This document shows, one piece after another, positions 10,686 to 19,395 of a DNA stretch of 64,000 nucleotides. Numbering within the stretch: position 1 is the stretch's first letter; each line of letters opens with the position of its first letter. Source of the DNA: Ostreococcus lucimarinus CCE9901 (lineage: Eukaryota > Chlorophyta > Mamiellophyceae > Mamiellales > Bathycoccaceae); assembly GCF_000092065.1 (NCBI RefSeq), contig NC_009356.1, forward strand, positions 434,001 through 498,000, written 5' to 3'. Made by a program: the position numbers and the translations under genes. The notes beneath the pieces are model-generated. The model did no database searches. It was not told where the DNA came from and saw only the letters and a list, made by a program, of their open reading frames with translations.

Positions 10686-12071
10686 ATGCACGAAAAGACT
10701 AACGTTATCCTCCCCGAGAACAGCCTGAGCGCGAAGTTGCACGAACCTAAGCTGTCGCGTTCGCGCACGACGGCGCGTGTGACGCCACGAAATGTGGTCA
10801 CAGCGTCTGGTGCCCCTTTAACTGATCGGAAATTGCGTGTCGCTGTCATCGGTGGTGGTCCTGCCGGTGCTTGCGCCGCTGAAACTCTGGCGAAGGGTGG
10901 ATGCGAGACCTTCCTGATCGAGCGCAAGATGGACAACTGCAAGCCCTGTGGTGGCGCCATCCCGCTGTGCATGGTTGGTGAATTCGACTTGCCGGAAGAA
11001 ATCATCGACCGTAAGGTCACTAAAATGAAGATGATCTCGCCTTCGAACCGTGCCGTGGATGTCGGACAAACTCTGAACGACAAGGAGTACATCGGTATGT
11101 GCCGTCGAGAAGTCATGGATGACTTCCTGCGCAAACGCGCGAAGAGCCTAGGCGCGAACCTTGTCAACGGTCTTTTCATGAAAATCGAAGATCCCGGCCA
11201 AGGAAACGGCCCTATCATGGTCCAGTACAACGATTACGAAGAAGAAAGCAAGACTGGCGTTCCCAAAACGCTTGAGGTTGACGTCGTCATCGGCGCGGAT
11301 GGTGCCAACTCTCGCGTTGCCAAGTGCATCGACGCAGGTGAATATGACTACGCCATCGCCTTCCAGGAACGCATTAAGATTCCGGATGCAAAGATGGAGT
11401 ACTATAAAGACCTTGCTGAAATGTACGTAGGCGACGACGTGTCGCCAGATTTTTACGGTTGGGTTTTCCCGAAGTACGATCACGTTGCGGTTGGGACTGG
11501 TACGGTTGTGAACAAGACTGCCATTAAGCAATATCAGACTGCCATGCGCAACAGAGCCGAGGAAAAGTGCGAGGGTGGTAAAATTATCCGTGTGGAGGCG
11601 CACCCGATCCCGGAACATCCGAGACCGAACAGAGTGAAAGGTCGTGTCGCGTTGGTTGGAGATGCAGCAGGCTACGTCACGAAGTGCAGTGGCGAAGGTA
11701 TTTACTTCGCGGCCAAGTCAGGTCGTATGGCAGCCGAGGCCGTTGTCGAACAATCGATGAATGGAACGAAGGAAATTGGCGAGACCGATCTTCGTGTTTA
11801 CCTTGACAAGTGGGATCGCAAGTACTGGGCGACGTACAAGGTTCTTGACATTTTGCAGAAAGTCTTCTACCGCTCTAATCCGGCGCGTGAAGCCTTCGTT
11901 GAAATGTGCGCGGATGAGTACGTGCAGAAGATGACTTTCGATTCCTACCTGTACAAAACTGTTGTGCCGGGCAATCCGTTGGACGATGCGAAGCTCCTCG
12001 CCAATACTGTTGCCTCACTGATGCGCTCGAACGCTCTTCGCATCGCGTCAAAAAGTGGCATCGCCGCCTAA
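10686..12071 (+). CDS. CHLP: Geranylgeranyl diphosphate reductase (plastid)
   Basis: FAD enzyme that reduces the geranylgeranyl chain to phytyl for chlorophyll and tocopherols. After a ~50-residue leader rich in Arg, Ser and Thr, the dinucleotide-binding motif RVAVIGGGPAGACAAE appears, followed by KPCGGAIPLCM, CRREVMDDFLR, VDVVIGADGANSRVAK, FYGWVFPKYDHVAVGTG and the second FAD motif GDAAGYVTKCSGEGIYFA. The C-terminus with the PYRK-type helical tail is complete at 12071. The first in-frame ATG is 10686, but a splice acceptor just upstream (10663) and an ATG-initiated, donor-ending segment at 10441-10481 suggest an upstream first exon whose join I could not make cleanly. The body is intronless and visibly richer in GC than its neighbours. 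Confidence 0.93.
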   Translation: MHEKTNVILPENSLSAKLHEPKLSRSRTTARVTPRNVVTASGAPLTDRKLRVAVIGGGPAGACAAETLAKGGCETFLIERKMDNCKPCGGAIPLCMVGEFDLPEEIIDRKVTKMKMISPSNRAVDVGQTLNDKEYIGMCRREVMDDFLRKRAKSLGANLVNGLFMKIEDPGQGNGPIMVQYNDYEEESKTGVPKTLEVDVVIGADGANSRVAKCIDAGEYDYAIAFQERIKIPDAKMEYYKDLAEMYVGDDVSPDFYGWVFPKYDHVAVGTGTVVNKTAIKQYQTAMRNRAEEKCEGGKIIRVEAHPIPEHPRPNRVKGRVALVGDAAGYVTKCSGEGIYFAAKSGRMAAEAVVEQSMNGTKEIGETDLRVYLDKWDRKYWATYKVLDILQKVFYRSNPAREAFVEMCADEYVQKMTFDSYLYKTVVPGNPLDDAKLLANTVASLMRSNALRIASKSGIAA

Positions 12072-12268
12072 GATGCGATCAGTTTAATTCTTTACGATCA
12101 ATTTCGAAGCAAATTAGTAGCGCTACTTTACAAAACAACTGTTATTGTTATCCACGATCTACGTAAGACACTGTTCGCCTCGCGATGCTTGATATAGGCA
12201 ACTAACACACACTGACGTGTTGCGCTTTCTTACACTCACACCCCACCGAATTGCCGTCAATCGTCTGC

Positions 12269-14104
12269 TCACCAAGCGAGAAGATTGATGAATACCGAAC
12301 CTTTCCAACCCTCTGGGTTGCGTACACCGTCCCGACACAGTTGCTTCACAGCTTTTAAACACAGTTCTTTGCTCGCAGTTGAGATGTCTCGATGTCCTTT
12401 CTCAAGCCGTCGAAGACTCAAGAGGGTGCTCAGACGAAAAACGGTTGAACTAGCCAGTTGCTTCAGGAACTCAACCCGATACTTCGTCTCACGCTCGTTC
12501 CTAGACTCGCATCTGTACATTAACCCAACGTGATTTTCGACGATAATACGGTCTACGAGGAACTCTCGCAACTGCTCTCGTACGTCATGACTGACTGAGT
12601 TCGGGTTGTCGTCTGCGAGCAGTTCGTAAATGGCACCGTGAAGCAGAAAAAGTGCACGCAGATAGGGTGCCGGCATACTCAGCCACTTGAATTGCTTGAT
12701 GCGAGTGCGTAGCAAACGAACAAATTCGTGCTTTGACTCTCCGTGTACATATGCACTGCGCATCGCTTTGCAGGCGAGTTGCACTGTAGAATCTGCACTT
12801 TTAACTTGCAAAGATTTCAACGTTGTCGCTATGGAAGCGAGTAGTTCAATCAACGGAATGCACTCTTGTAACGATTTATTTTGCTCGAACTCGAACCACT
12901 CCTTTTGTATCCATATGAGGAAGTCAGCGCACAAGATACTCGCTACTGGATTCTTGAGCACTACTTCTTCGGCAGTACCAGAAGCCAATTTAGAATGGAA
13001 TATATCTACGAAAAACAAACAAAGCTGGACATAATTTGTACATCGTATGGTATGCTCTACACTTGATATCATCATCTGTTTACTTCGTTTCAGATCGTCC
13101 CAAGCTGAGAATAAAAATTGGTTGACAACAGGAGCCGACAGGTTCGTCAATAAGCCGACCTGCCAAGGTTGGAGTTCTGATGTAGAAGATGTAGAAGGGA
13201 TCAAAATACCGCAGGCGCGCGACATATAGTGTGTTTCGATTGGATTTCCTCTAAGAAGCCTTTCAGACTCTGCGTATTCGCTATGCTTAACGTAAACACC
13301 ACTGAACCCCCCCCGCACAGCGCCCTTCACAGCCTTTGAAATGCCGAATTTACTCAACTTTCGCGACCATTGTGCAGATTTGGCGCTATGAGTTCCCATA
13401 TTCAGGTGTGTACTGGTATTGGAATCATTTTCATGAAAGCAGAGGATCAAAGCGAAGATTTCAACAAGAAGAGGAAGGTCATTGTTTATTGGAGAAACAC
13501 ATGCATCCTGAATTACTGCGGAAAGAACCTCCATAAACTGACACTTGAGTAGCAGTCGAAAAAGTTCATGGCGCACGTTACTGCTCTTAGAACCAACGAG
13601 ACTGTGCGAACGCGCTATGAGTAGTAAGTTCCGTACGAGCGTGAATGTTAACTGTAGAATTTTAGTCAATGTTTCGCCATTTTCCAGGTTGCCAGTTTCC
13701 AACTTCCCAAGTGCTTCAGAGACCAATAACATCAACTTGGGGAATATACAGGCGTGATCCAATAGGACACGGAGCGTGGAATTCAGAGCTTGATTTTGTG
13801 CTATAAAATTCGTACTTTCTTTTTCAGGTGGAAGTGTTAAGAAGACAAGAAGTTTCACCACAAGAAAGGACGTCGACAGCTCGCCACAGTGTGTTCCAAG
13901 AAGCGGCAATAAGTCTTTCCCCAGCACGTTCCACGCAATTAGCTGAAGGAAGACACCCCTTTCGCTAGAATCTTTTTGTAGGAAGCGTGTAATGTCCTGG
14001 AGCGATGCATCACATTCTGGATCTTTTCGGTATCCTCCCCGCGTGGTGCGAACACCGATCGTTGAGACCAAACTTAGCAGGTGCGCTTCACTGTACTTCG
14101 ACAT
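12269..14104 (-). CDS. Timeless / Tof1 / Swi1 replication-fork protection protein
   Basis: Fork-protection factor that couples helicase and polymerases and supports the S-phase checkpoint. Single open frame, 611 aa from the first ATG at 14104. The N-terminal Timeless domain is clear: GGYRKDPECDASLQDITRFLQKD, VLGKDLLPLL, then TLVRNLLLIA and a central SGVY segment like the SRFGGSY of the family. It is much shorter than animal or plant Timeless (over 1,000 aa) and stops soon after the N-terminal domain, so the C-terminal PARP-binding/Tipin-distal region is absent or in another locus. Convergent with CHLP. Confidence 0.8.
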   Translation of the reverse strand: MSKYSEAHLLSLVSTIGVRTTRGGYRKDPECDASLQDITRFLQKDSSERGVFLQLIAWNVLGKDLLPLLGTHCGELSTSFLVVKLLVFLTLPPEKESTNFIAQNQALNSTLRVLLDHACIFPKLMLLVSEALGKLETGNLENGETLTKILQLTFTLVRNLLLIARSHSLVGSKSSNVRHELFRLLLKCQFMEVLSAVIQDACVSPINNDLPLLVEIFALILCFHENDSNTSTHLNMGTHSAKSAQWSRKLSKFGISKAVKGAVRGGFSGVYVKHSEYAESERLLRGNPIETHYMSRACGILIPSTSSTSELQPWQVGLLTNLSAPVVNQFLFSAWDDLKRSKQMMISSVEHTIRCTNYVQLCLFFVDIFHSKLASGTAEEVVLKNPVASILCADFLIWIQKEWFEFEQNKSLQECIPLIELLASIATTLKSLQVKSADSTVQLACKAMRSAYVHGESKHEFVRLLRTRIKQFKWLSMPAPYLRALFLLHGAIYELLADDNPNSVSHDVREQLREFLVDRIIVENHVGLMYRCESRNERETKYRVEFLKQLASSTVFRLSTLLSLRRLEKGHRDISTASKELCLKAVKQLCRDGVRNPEGWKGSVFINLLAW

Positions 14105-14603
14105 ACGCCCGCTGATAGTACGGGCGTCGGTCTCAAACAATTCAATTTATTTATTGACGAGAAGAGGCGTACACCACGAGTGGGGCGCTACCTATGTCGA
14201 CACGCCGTGAGCACGACACAGTTTTGACAGTTCAATTCAAATTTTTGTCACCAGTTTGGCATTTTGAAAAAAGGTTTTTCCGGGTGTTCGGGGAGGGCAG
14301 TTATGTTATGAGCGGATGTTTTCACACGCCACCAGGTGAGTTTTGTGGAGCACATTTGTCGAGTTATGACTCAAGAATGACCCCGAGCTATGTACATTCA
14401 ATTCTCTTAGACTCCGCGCGTATGAATAAGCACGCACGACATCGACGCGACCTACAAACCCAAGGTTTCTCAAAACCCTGGGTGGTTCCAGTCCAACTGG
14501 AGGTCTACGGCGGAAGGGAGGCTGTGAAGACGCGTCAGTCGAATCAGACGAAAGTCAACACGTGCGAGCCGGTAACGATTGACAGGTCGAAAGCATCAAA
14601 GCG
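14105..14603. promoter_or_regulatory. Head-to-head upstream region Timeless / plastid GPAT
   Basis: 499 bp between divergent starts. A 145-codon open frame crosses it on the plus strand but overlaps the GPAT start in another frame and shows no homology, so it is treated as chance. Confidence 0.45.
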
Positions 14604-15893
14604 ATGTTGGCTACGAAGTATTCATTGACTGAGCATAGACGAATGCAGATCAGCCTCGGTGCGAGCAAGCGTTCTATACAGTGCACTGGAGTCCGTCGTG
14701 CGAGACAGAGGGGTATCGTAGCAGCGAATCCAAATCCTTCCTTCAGTTTGAAGACTTTGAAAGTAAATGTTGCAAAAGCTGTTGTAGATTTGGCTCCAGG
14801 AGAAGCGGGTTTGAGGCTTCTATCACGGGCTTTTCCTTCAAAGATTCGCGGTACCTTCGATGGTCTCTTATCTAGTTATAAAAGTCAGCTATTAGTGGCT
14901 TTAGGTGATGACGATCGAGCTGCCACTGCCGTCACGAGTATATTCAAAGACATGATTAAGGCTTACGCAGAGCAACTTCTTGGAGAGTCGTATACGTTCC
15001 CTTCTTTTCACCGAGCAATTCGCGAGCCTTTTGACTACTATCAGATGGCCAACGCATACATCGGCTCGTTGATCGACTTCGACCGATCAATCCTTCGGTA
15101 TTCATCAAGGTGGTCAAAGGTGCAACAACAGCTAGAAGCCGGTGAAAATGTCGTATTTTTGGGAAATCATCAGAGCGAGGGGGACGCTGCTTTTATCCCG
15201 CTCCTTACCGAAGTGTCCCACCCGGGCCTTGGCGAGCAAGTCATTTATGTCGCAGGCGGACGCGTTGTGAGTGATCTGCTCGCCAAACCTTTCAGCATGG
15301 GGAAAAATTTGTTGTGCGTTGTTTCAAAAAAGCACATGGACGAAGATGCGGCAAAAAAATCAGCACAAATGAAACAAAATCTCACCACACTGAAAGAAAT
15401 GCAATTGTTGTTAAACAAAGGTGGTGCCTTGATATGGATCGCACCTGCAGGTGGTCGGGATCGGCGCAAGCCAGATGGTACCTTAATTCCAGATGAATTT
15501 GATCCCCAAGCAGTTGAGATGATGCGTAAACTTGGGACAAAGAAAACGTCTGCGCTTACACATTTTTATCCTTTGGCTATGGCTACATACGATATAATGC
15601 CTCCCCCTGCCACTACAGAAAAGGAGCTTGGTGAAAAACGTGTTGTCAACTATACCGGAGTTGGCTTATCTTTGGGCGAGGAAATCGACGTTTCAGATGC
15701 AGGAGAGTGGCGAAAAGAAATAGCTGCTGGCGAGGACATGGACGAGGCGAAGCAACTTTCCACTTACATTTGGCGTCAAGTTCTATCAGAATACTTGGAA
15801 ATAGATGCCTGCAATGTTCCCGGGGGGGAGACTCTCCCTCTTCCTGCGGATAGCTTGAGACCGGTGAGGCCACCCTCTGTCCCAAAATTCTGA
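14604..15893 (+). CDS. ATS1: Plastid glycerol-3-phosphate acyltransferase
   Basis: Soluble stromal acyltransferase making lysophosphatidate, the first step of plastid glycerolipid synthesis. Uninterrupted frame of 429 aa. The first ~50 residues (MLATKYSLTEHRRMQIS...) are basic and hydroxylated, a transit peptide. The family-specific EPFDYYQMANAYI precedes the H-X4-D catalytic motif NHQSEGDAA, then VIYVAGGRVVSDLLAKPFSMGKNLLCV, and GGALIWIAPAGGRDR, all diagnostic for ATS1-type GPATs. Works upstream of the MGDG synthase also found in this window. Confidence 0.93.
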   Translation: MLATKYSLTEHRRMQISLGASKRSIQCTGVRRARQRGIVAANPNPSFSLKTLKVNVAKAVVDLAPGEAGLRLLSRAFPSKIRGTFDGLLSSYKSQLLVALGDDDRAATAVTSIFKDMIKAYAEQLLGESYTFPSFHRAIREPFDYYQMANAYIGSLIDFDRSILRYSSRWSKVQQQLEAGENVVFLGNHQSEGDAAFIPLLTEVSHPGLGEQVIYVAGGRVVSDLLAKPFSMGKNLLCVVSKKHMDEDAAKKSAQMKQNLTTLKEMQLLLNKGGALIWIAPAGGRDRRKPDGTLIPDEFDPQAVEMMRKLGTKKTSALTHFYPLAMATYDIMPPPATTEKELGEKRVVNYTGVGLSLGEEIDVSDAGEWRKEIAAGEDMDEAKQLSTYIWRQVLSEYLEIDACNVPGGETLPLPADSLRPVRPPSVPKF

Positions 15894-16021
15894 GCAAACT
15901 GCAGTTTTGACGACACAGTACATGATATGCAACTGAGAAGTACTTCTGTAGTCCTCGCCACGCACTCAACAATTGAGGTGCACATTATGTGATGTCATTT
16001 ATTATAAAATTCATCGATCTT

Positions 16022-16549
16022 TCACGTAGCTTCGCGTAATTTTACATGTGTAGCTGAAAGTGCTTGTTCAAAAGCGCTCAGCAGCGAATATAAAGTGAAG
16101 TCCTGTTTCGCCAAATCCACTTCACCCGCCGGAGTCACGAGAAACAAATTACCCAATGTCGATTCGCAAGCCCTCAGCTCTTCTTCATAAGACCGAGCGA
16201 CGCTTTTAAGATAGTCTAGCGGACTTTCATGACATGTTACAGGCACCTTCAAGCTTTGGGATCCCTGTGTTGATAGATGTGAGCGGATGCTCTCGAGGGT
16301 TGCCCATGCTCGTTGAGACCCCTTGCTCTGATGTGCACACCTTTCTACCTGAAGTTGGAGCGCCGTTTCTTTCCTACCTATACATACTTTCGCCGCCGAC
16401 AAAAGACGTCGCGTCAGGTCAAGGGAGTGTTCTAGTTTGGGCACATCAGACGCTGTCGCTCTCCACGAGCACGGATCGAACAAGTTCGCTTGCGCGCTCG
16501 TTCGAGATAATACATCATCCACTTGAGAAACGTAAACCGCGTGTAGCAT
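16022..16549 (-). CDS. Coiled-coil protein, possible NUP58/NUP45-like nucleoporin fragment
   Basis: ATG-initiated frame of 175 aa. Almost entirely alpha-helical with heptad-like spacing; pattern SPLDYLKSVARSYEEELRACESTLGNLF followed ~20 residues later by LLSAFEQALSATHVKLREA resembles the P-YF--L---E---------ML and L-----AF--LAA-L--LH segments of the Nup62-subcomplex protein Nup58/45. No FG repeats are present, and length is well below the family norm, so this is a suggestion only. Convergent with the GPAT gene (128 bp apart). Confidence 0.4.
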   Translation of the reverse strand: MLHAVYVSQVDDVLSRTSAQANLFDPCSWRATASDVPKLEHSLDLTRRLLSAAKVCIGRKETALQLQVERCAHQSKGSQRAWATLESIRSHLSTQGSQSLKVPVTCHESPLDYLKSVARSYEEELRACESTLGNLFLVTPAGEVDLAKQDFTLYSLLSAFEQALSATHVKLREAT

Positions 16550-16572
16550 CGCTAGGAGTGTGTAGTAAGGAA

Positions 16573-16645
16573 GAGTAGAACAGCGGACCCGCGCGGGCTA
16601 CAGCGTCTGTAGAGAGCCCGTTCCGAACGGAACGGGCCTTTGTTT
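16573..16645 (+). ncRNA. Tandem hairpins with T-run: candidate small RNA 3' end or terminator
   Basis: Three perfect or near-perfect hairpins in a row: CCGCGCGG, CTACAG-CGT-CTGTAG, and GCCCGTTCC-GAA-CGGAACGGGC (16613-16636 region), directly followed by TTTGTTTTTT. Such a strong stem plus T-run would stop RNA polymerase III; no known RNA family was recognised upstream. It lies in a Pol III neighbourhood, 110 bp from tRNA-Leu. Confidence 0.4.
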
Positions 16646-16750
16646 TTTCTCGTGCTGTCGCGCCGGGTTTCCATAGTTCCTTGACGCATTGCGTTTGTAT
16701 GTGTACAAATCTTGTACTAAGTACTGAAAAAGTAAAAAGTCAAAAAAAGT

Positions 16751-16830
16751 TGACACCGGTGGGATTTGAACCCACGCTCTTTCGAACCAGGACCTGAACC
16801 TGGCGCCTTAGACCACTCGGCCACAGTGTC
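16751..16830 (-). tRNA. tRNA-Leu (CAG)
   Basis: 80 nt on the minus strand. Acceptor GACACTG pairs with CGGTGTC plus discriminator A; the anticodon stem CCAGG/CCTGG encloses loop TTCAGGT, anticodon CAG. The T arm ends GGGTTCAAATCCC and the D arm has GCCGAGTGGTC. A short variable arm fits a class II leucine tRNA. No intron. T-rich tracts follow its 3' end (16735-16750) as a Pol III terminator. Confidence 0.95.
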
Positions 16831-16919
16831 TTTTCGCCACAATGGCGCGGATCGTACAATAAATAGCGCACCGTGCGCGCGATTCATATCTATAGCAGGG
16901 GGTTTTTCGGCGAACAAGC

Positions 16920-16992
16920 GCTCAATTAACTCAGTGGATAGAGTGTCAGCTTCCTAAGCTGAGGGTCGCGGGTTCGATCCCCGTATTGAGTG
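16920..16992 (+). tRNA. tRNA-Arg (CCU)
   Basis: 73 nt. Acceptor GCTCAAT pairs with ATTGAGT (first pair G-U), discriminator G. The anticodon loop CTTCCTAAG gives CCT, and GGGTTCGATCCCC is the B box/T arm. No intron. A long interrupted T tract (16999-17030) immediately downstream terminates Pol III. Divergent from tRNA-Leu, with 89 bp between them. Confidence 0.93.
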
Positions 16993-17105
16993 ACATCTCT
17001 TTCTTTTTTTTTCTTTTTTTTCTTTTTCGTGAAAAATGAAATGGCGACGACTGCGTGGCTGCACTTTCGTCTGGTGCGCTATATTTTGTTATTTATTTCG
17101 CTATT

Positions 17106-17236
17106 TATCAGTATGTATTACTTTCCAGGCTCTAATGTATGGGGTCTCGATCGCCACGCGCGCGTTGTGGCGTCGTCGCGAGTTATTAGCACTTCGACGG
17201 CGCGCACGTATAAGGCCCGGGAAAGTGATAATGATT
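17106..17236 (+). repeat. MITE-like inverted-repeat element, copy A
   Basis: Begins TATCAGTATGTATTACTTTCC and ends with a decayed complement (GGAAAGTGATAATGATTA). Internal stretch CGCGCGTTGTGGCGTCGTCG...AGTTATTAGCACTTC is shared almost base for base with the reverse complement of 43870-44016. About 130 bp; one internal ~10-bp block present in copy B is missing. Confidence 0.8.
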
Positions 17237-17240
17237 AACC

Positions 17241-17346
17241 TGGGTTTATAAGTCGCGATGGATGCCGTGCGTGTTTGTCTGATGCATATTCATACGCGCA
17301 ATAGTCTATATATGTATGCTAGGTCGTGTAGTGTAGATAGACGTTA
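17241..17346 (+). repeat. Promoter-proximal repeat, copy 1 (upstream of psaL)
   Basis: Contains ATAAGTCGCGATGGATGCCG (also at 20593) and TTTGTCTGATGCATATTC ... CATACGCGCAATAGTCTATA ... TAGTGTAGATAGAC, which recurs in inverted orientation at 40970-41046. It lies 190-290 bp ahead of the psaL start codon. Confidence 0.65.
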
Positions 17347-17533
17347 GCACCACTACAATACAGGATTGTGTTCATCTCCGTTCATCTCCAGTGTCCACTA
17401 CCAGCACACATTACACAAGTGTATACGACCCCCATGTAGGAGCGCCATAATACGAGGAAAGTTCCGTATCTCGCGCGATCGCTCGGCCGCGATCTCGAGC
17501 AAAACCGTATCTATCGTCAGTTTCGACCTCAAC

Positions 17534-18395
17534 ATGATCCGAACCGTGAACGTGTCGCTCGGCGCGCGCGCCATCCTCGAAGGAAAGGTGAGTGTAACGT
17601 GTTCATCGAAAATTTCGTGACTCGTCGTACTTGCGCTTTGTTACACAGCGTTTTACATAGCTCGCACGACACTAACGACGATTCTTTCGCTTGGTTGCCG
17701 CAGTCTTTGCGACATGAGAGACGCTCGCGAGCGCCCGTGAGCGTGACGAATAATTCGCGGTAGGTAGCAAAAAAGATTATTTTCGTCGAGTACCATGTTC
17801 TTCAATCGAACGTCTGGCCTGTTATCACCACCGCGTAAGCGAAACGTTCGAAACTGACCGCGATCACGCGTGCTTTCTTTTCTTTCACAGAAGACGTTCC
17901 GTCGTTTTGGCCTCTTCCGATAAAGTCCAAATCATTAAACCGATCAATGGTGATCCGTTCATTGGTATGCTTGAAACGCCGGTGACTTCATCGCCGGACG
18001 TGGCGAACTTTCTTTCCAATTTGCCTGCTTATCGCACCGGCGTAGCCCCTCTCCTGAGAGGAGTTGAAGTTGGCCTCGCTCACGGCTTCTTCCTTACCGG
18101 ACCTTTCATCAAGCTTGGCCCGCTTCGCTCGACCGATGCGGCTGAGTTGGCGGGTTGCCTGTCTGGTGCTGGCCTTGTGCTTATTTTGACGGCTTGCTTG
18201 AGCATCTATGGAGCGACTGCGTTCCAAAGGGAGGAAGTGGTTGGCTTGAAAACTTTAAGTGGTAGAGCCATCGCTAAAGATCCTTTACAATCATCTGACG
18301 GCTGGGCCTCTTTCACTTCTGGCTGGCTTGTCGGAGGTTTGTCTGGCGTCGCCTGGTCGTATGTTTTGACTCAAGTGTTACCGTACTACTCGTGA
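17534..18395 (+). CDS. PSAL: Photosystem I reaction centre subunit XI
   Basis: PSI membrane subunit that mediates trimer/LHCII contacts. Exons 17534-17587, 17704-17759 and 17891-18395 join in phase; the first two supply an Arg/Ser-rich transit peptide starting [14 protein letters not shown]. The mature protein begins near [19 protein letters not shown] and keeps [47 protein letters not shown] and the C-terminal helix [19 protein letters not shown] ending PYYS. It matches green-lineage PsaL, and nuclear location argues against red algae, where psaL is plastid-encoded. Introns here (116 and 131 nt) are longer than in housekeeping genes of the window. Confidence 0.93.
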
Positions 18396-18830
18396 GCCTG
18401 TTGCGCGTAGAGTGTTTTTCAAAGATGCCACAAGCACATGCGCACGTACTTATAGTCATCATCCTACTAGACGTGTGATAAAATGACATGTAACCGCCAC
18501 GCTTTGAACGAACGTATGATAAAATCGCCAACAAGAATACACTGAGAGTTGCGAACTATGTGAGCAGCAACTATCTGCGAGTTCATCTGCGAGTTCACGC
18601 TAAAGTGAAGCAACAACGACAAAGTAAATTAAGAAAGCTGAGAGCACTCGCTCGCACCCATGGGGCAAGACACACTCACAATCGAAAGATACTTATGCAA
18701 GATAGAAAGCCGAAAAAAAGTATGATCTTTGTAGTGCATGTAAATTTTTGCCTTTTGCTGTTTTCCGTGCAAGCGCACCTCAGCAACAGGAGCCCATAAA
18801 GCATAAACTGAGAATAGCAGGAAGAAAAGT
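18396..18830. other. Convergent intergenic region after psaL
   Basis: 435 bp between the psaL stop and the 3' end of a minus-strand gene. A 79-codon Arg/Lys-rich open frame lies on the plus strand but no homology or splice logic supports it. Confidence 0.4.
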
Positions 18831-19395
18831 CTACACGGTATATGAGATGAAGCCATCAAAAGAGAAGAGCAAAGTCGCCCACCCGATTACTAAAGATGCC
18901 CCAACCGTTGGAAGAATGAATACGTGTCTCGTCCTCAGCAAAATGCAACTGATGACAACCAGTCCCCACAAGGCAAATACACCACTCCTGGGAAATCAGT
19001 TGATACTCAAAAAAACTAGGTGTACTTTTCATGTCTCGTACCTTCCGTGATAAATAACTAAAACATGCGGTAAGCTGGCTTTACCATCGCCGTGTAGGAT
19101 AACGAGCGTAGCTAAAAACACTAACACGTAGCTCTCCAATCTGTTCACCACCGATTGAAGATAAGGTGATTTCATGTGGCCTAGTAATTGATAGTAATAT
19201 CTTCGGATAGTATGAACAAACGCTCGTCCCTGTGTGGCGCCTTTGGTCAACTTAGTTACGTAAAATGCCGTTCGAATCACAACCGACAGCTTGTTTGATA
19301 ATTTTGACTTCGACGAACAATATCACGACCAAGATCGTGAAGCAGAACCGCGAGAGTTTAACGGAGATTTTGTTGTTACAAGGTTTACTCATCAT
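18831..19395 (-). CDS. Uncharacterised small multi-pass membrane protein
   Basis: Starting at ATG 19395, a 40-nt intron and a ~51-nt intron join three exons in frame into about 150 aa. It has a hydrophobic stretch near the N-terminus (FCFTILLSVVIRTAFYV), a central ESYVLVFLATLVILHG helix, and two C-terminal helices (GVFALWGLVVISCILL and FILPTVGASLVIGWATLLF), ending at 18831. No family recognised. Its proposed start codon overlaps the stop of the cyclin gene on the same strand, implying a shared transcript or an alternative start. Confidence 0.5.

Noticed and set aside
14194-14628. 145-codon plus-strand frame upstream of the plastid GPAT
   Set aside because: Overlaps the GPAT start in another frame and has no homology; likely promoter/UTR.
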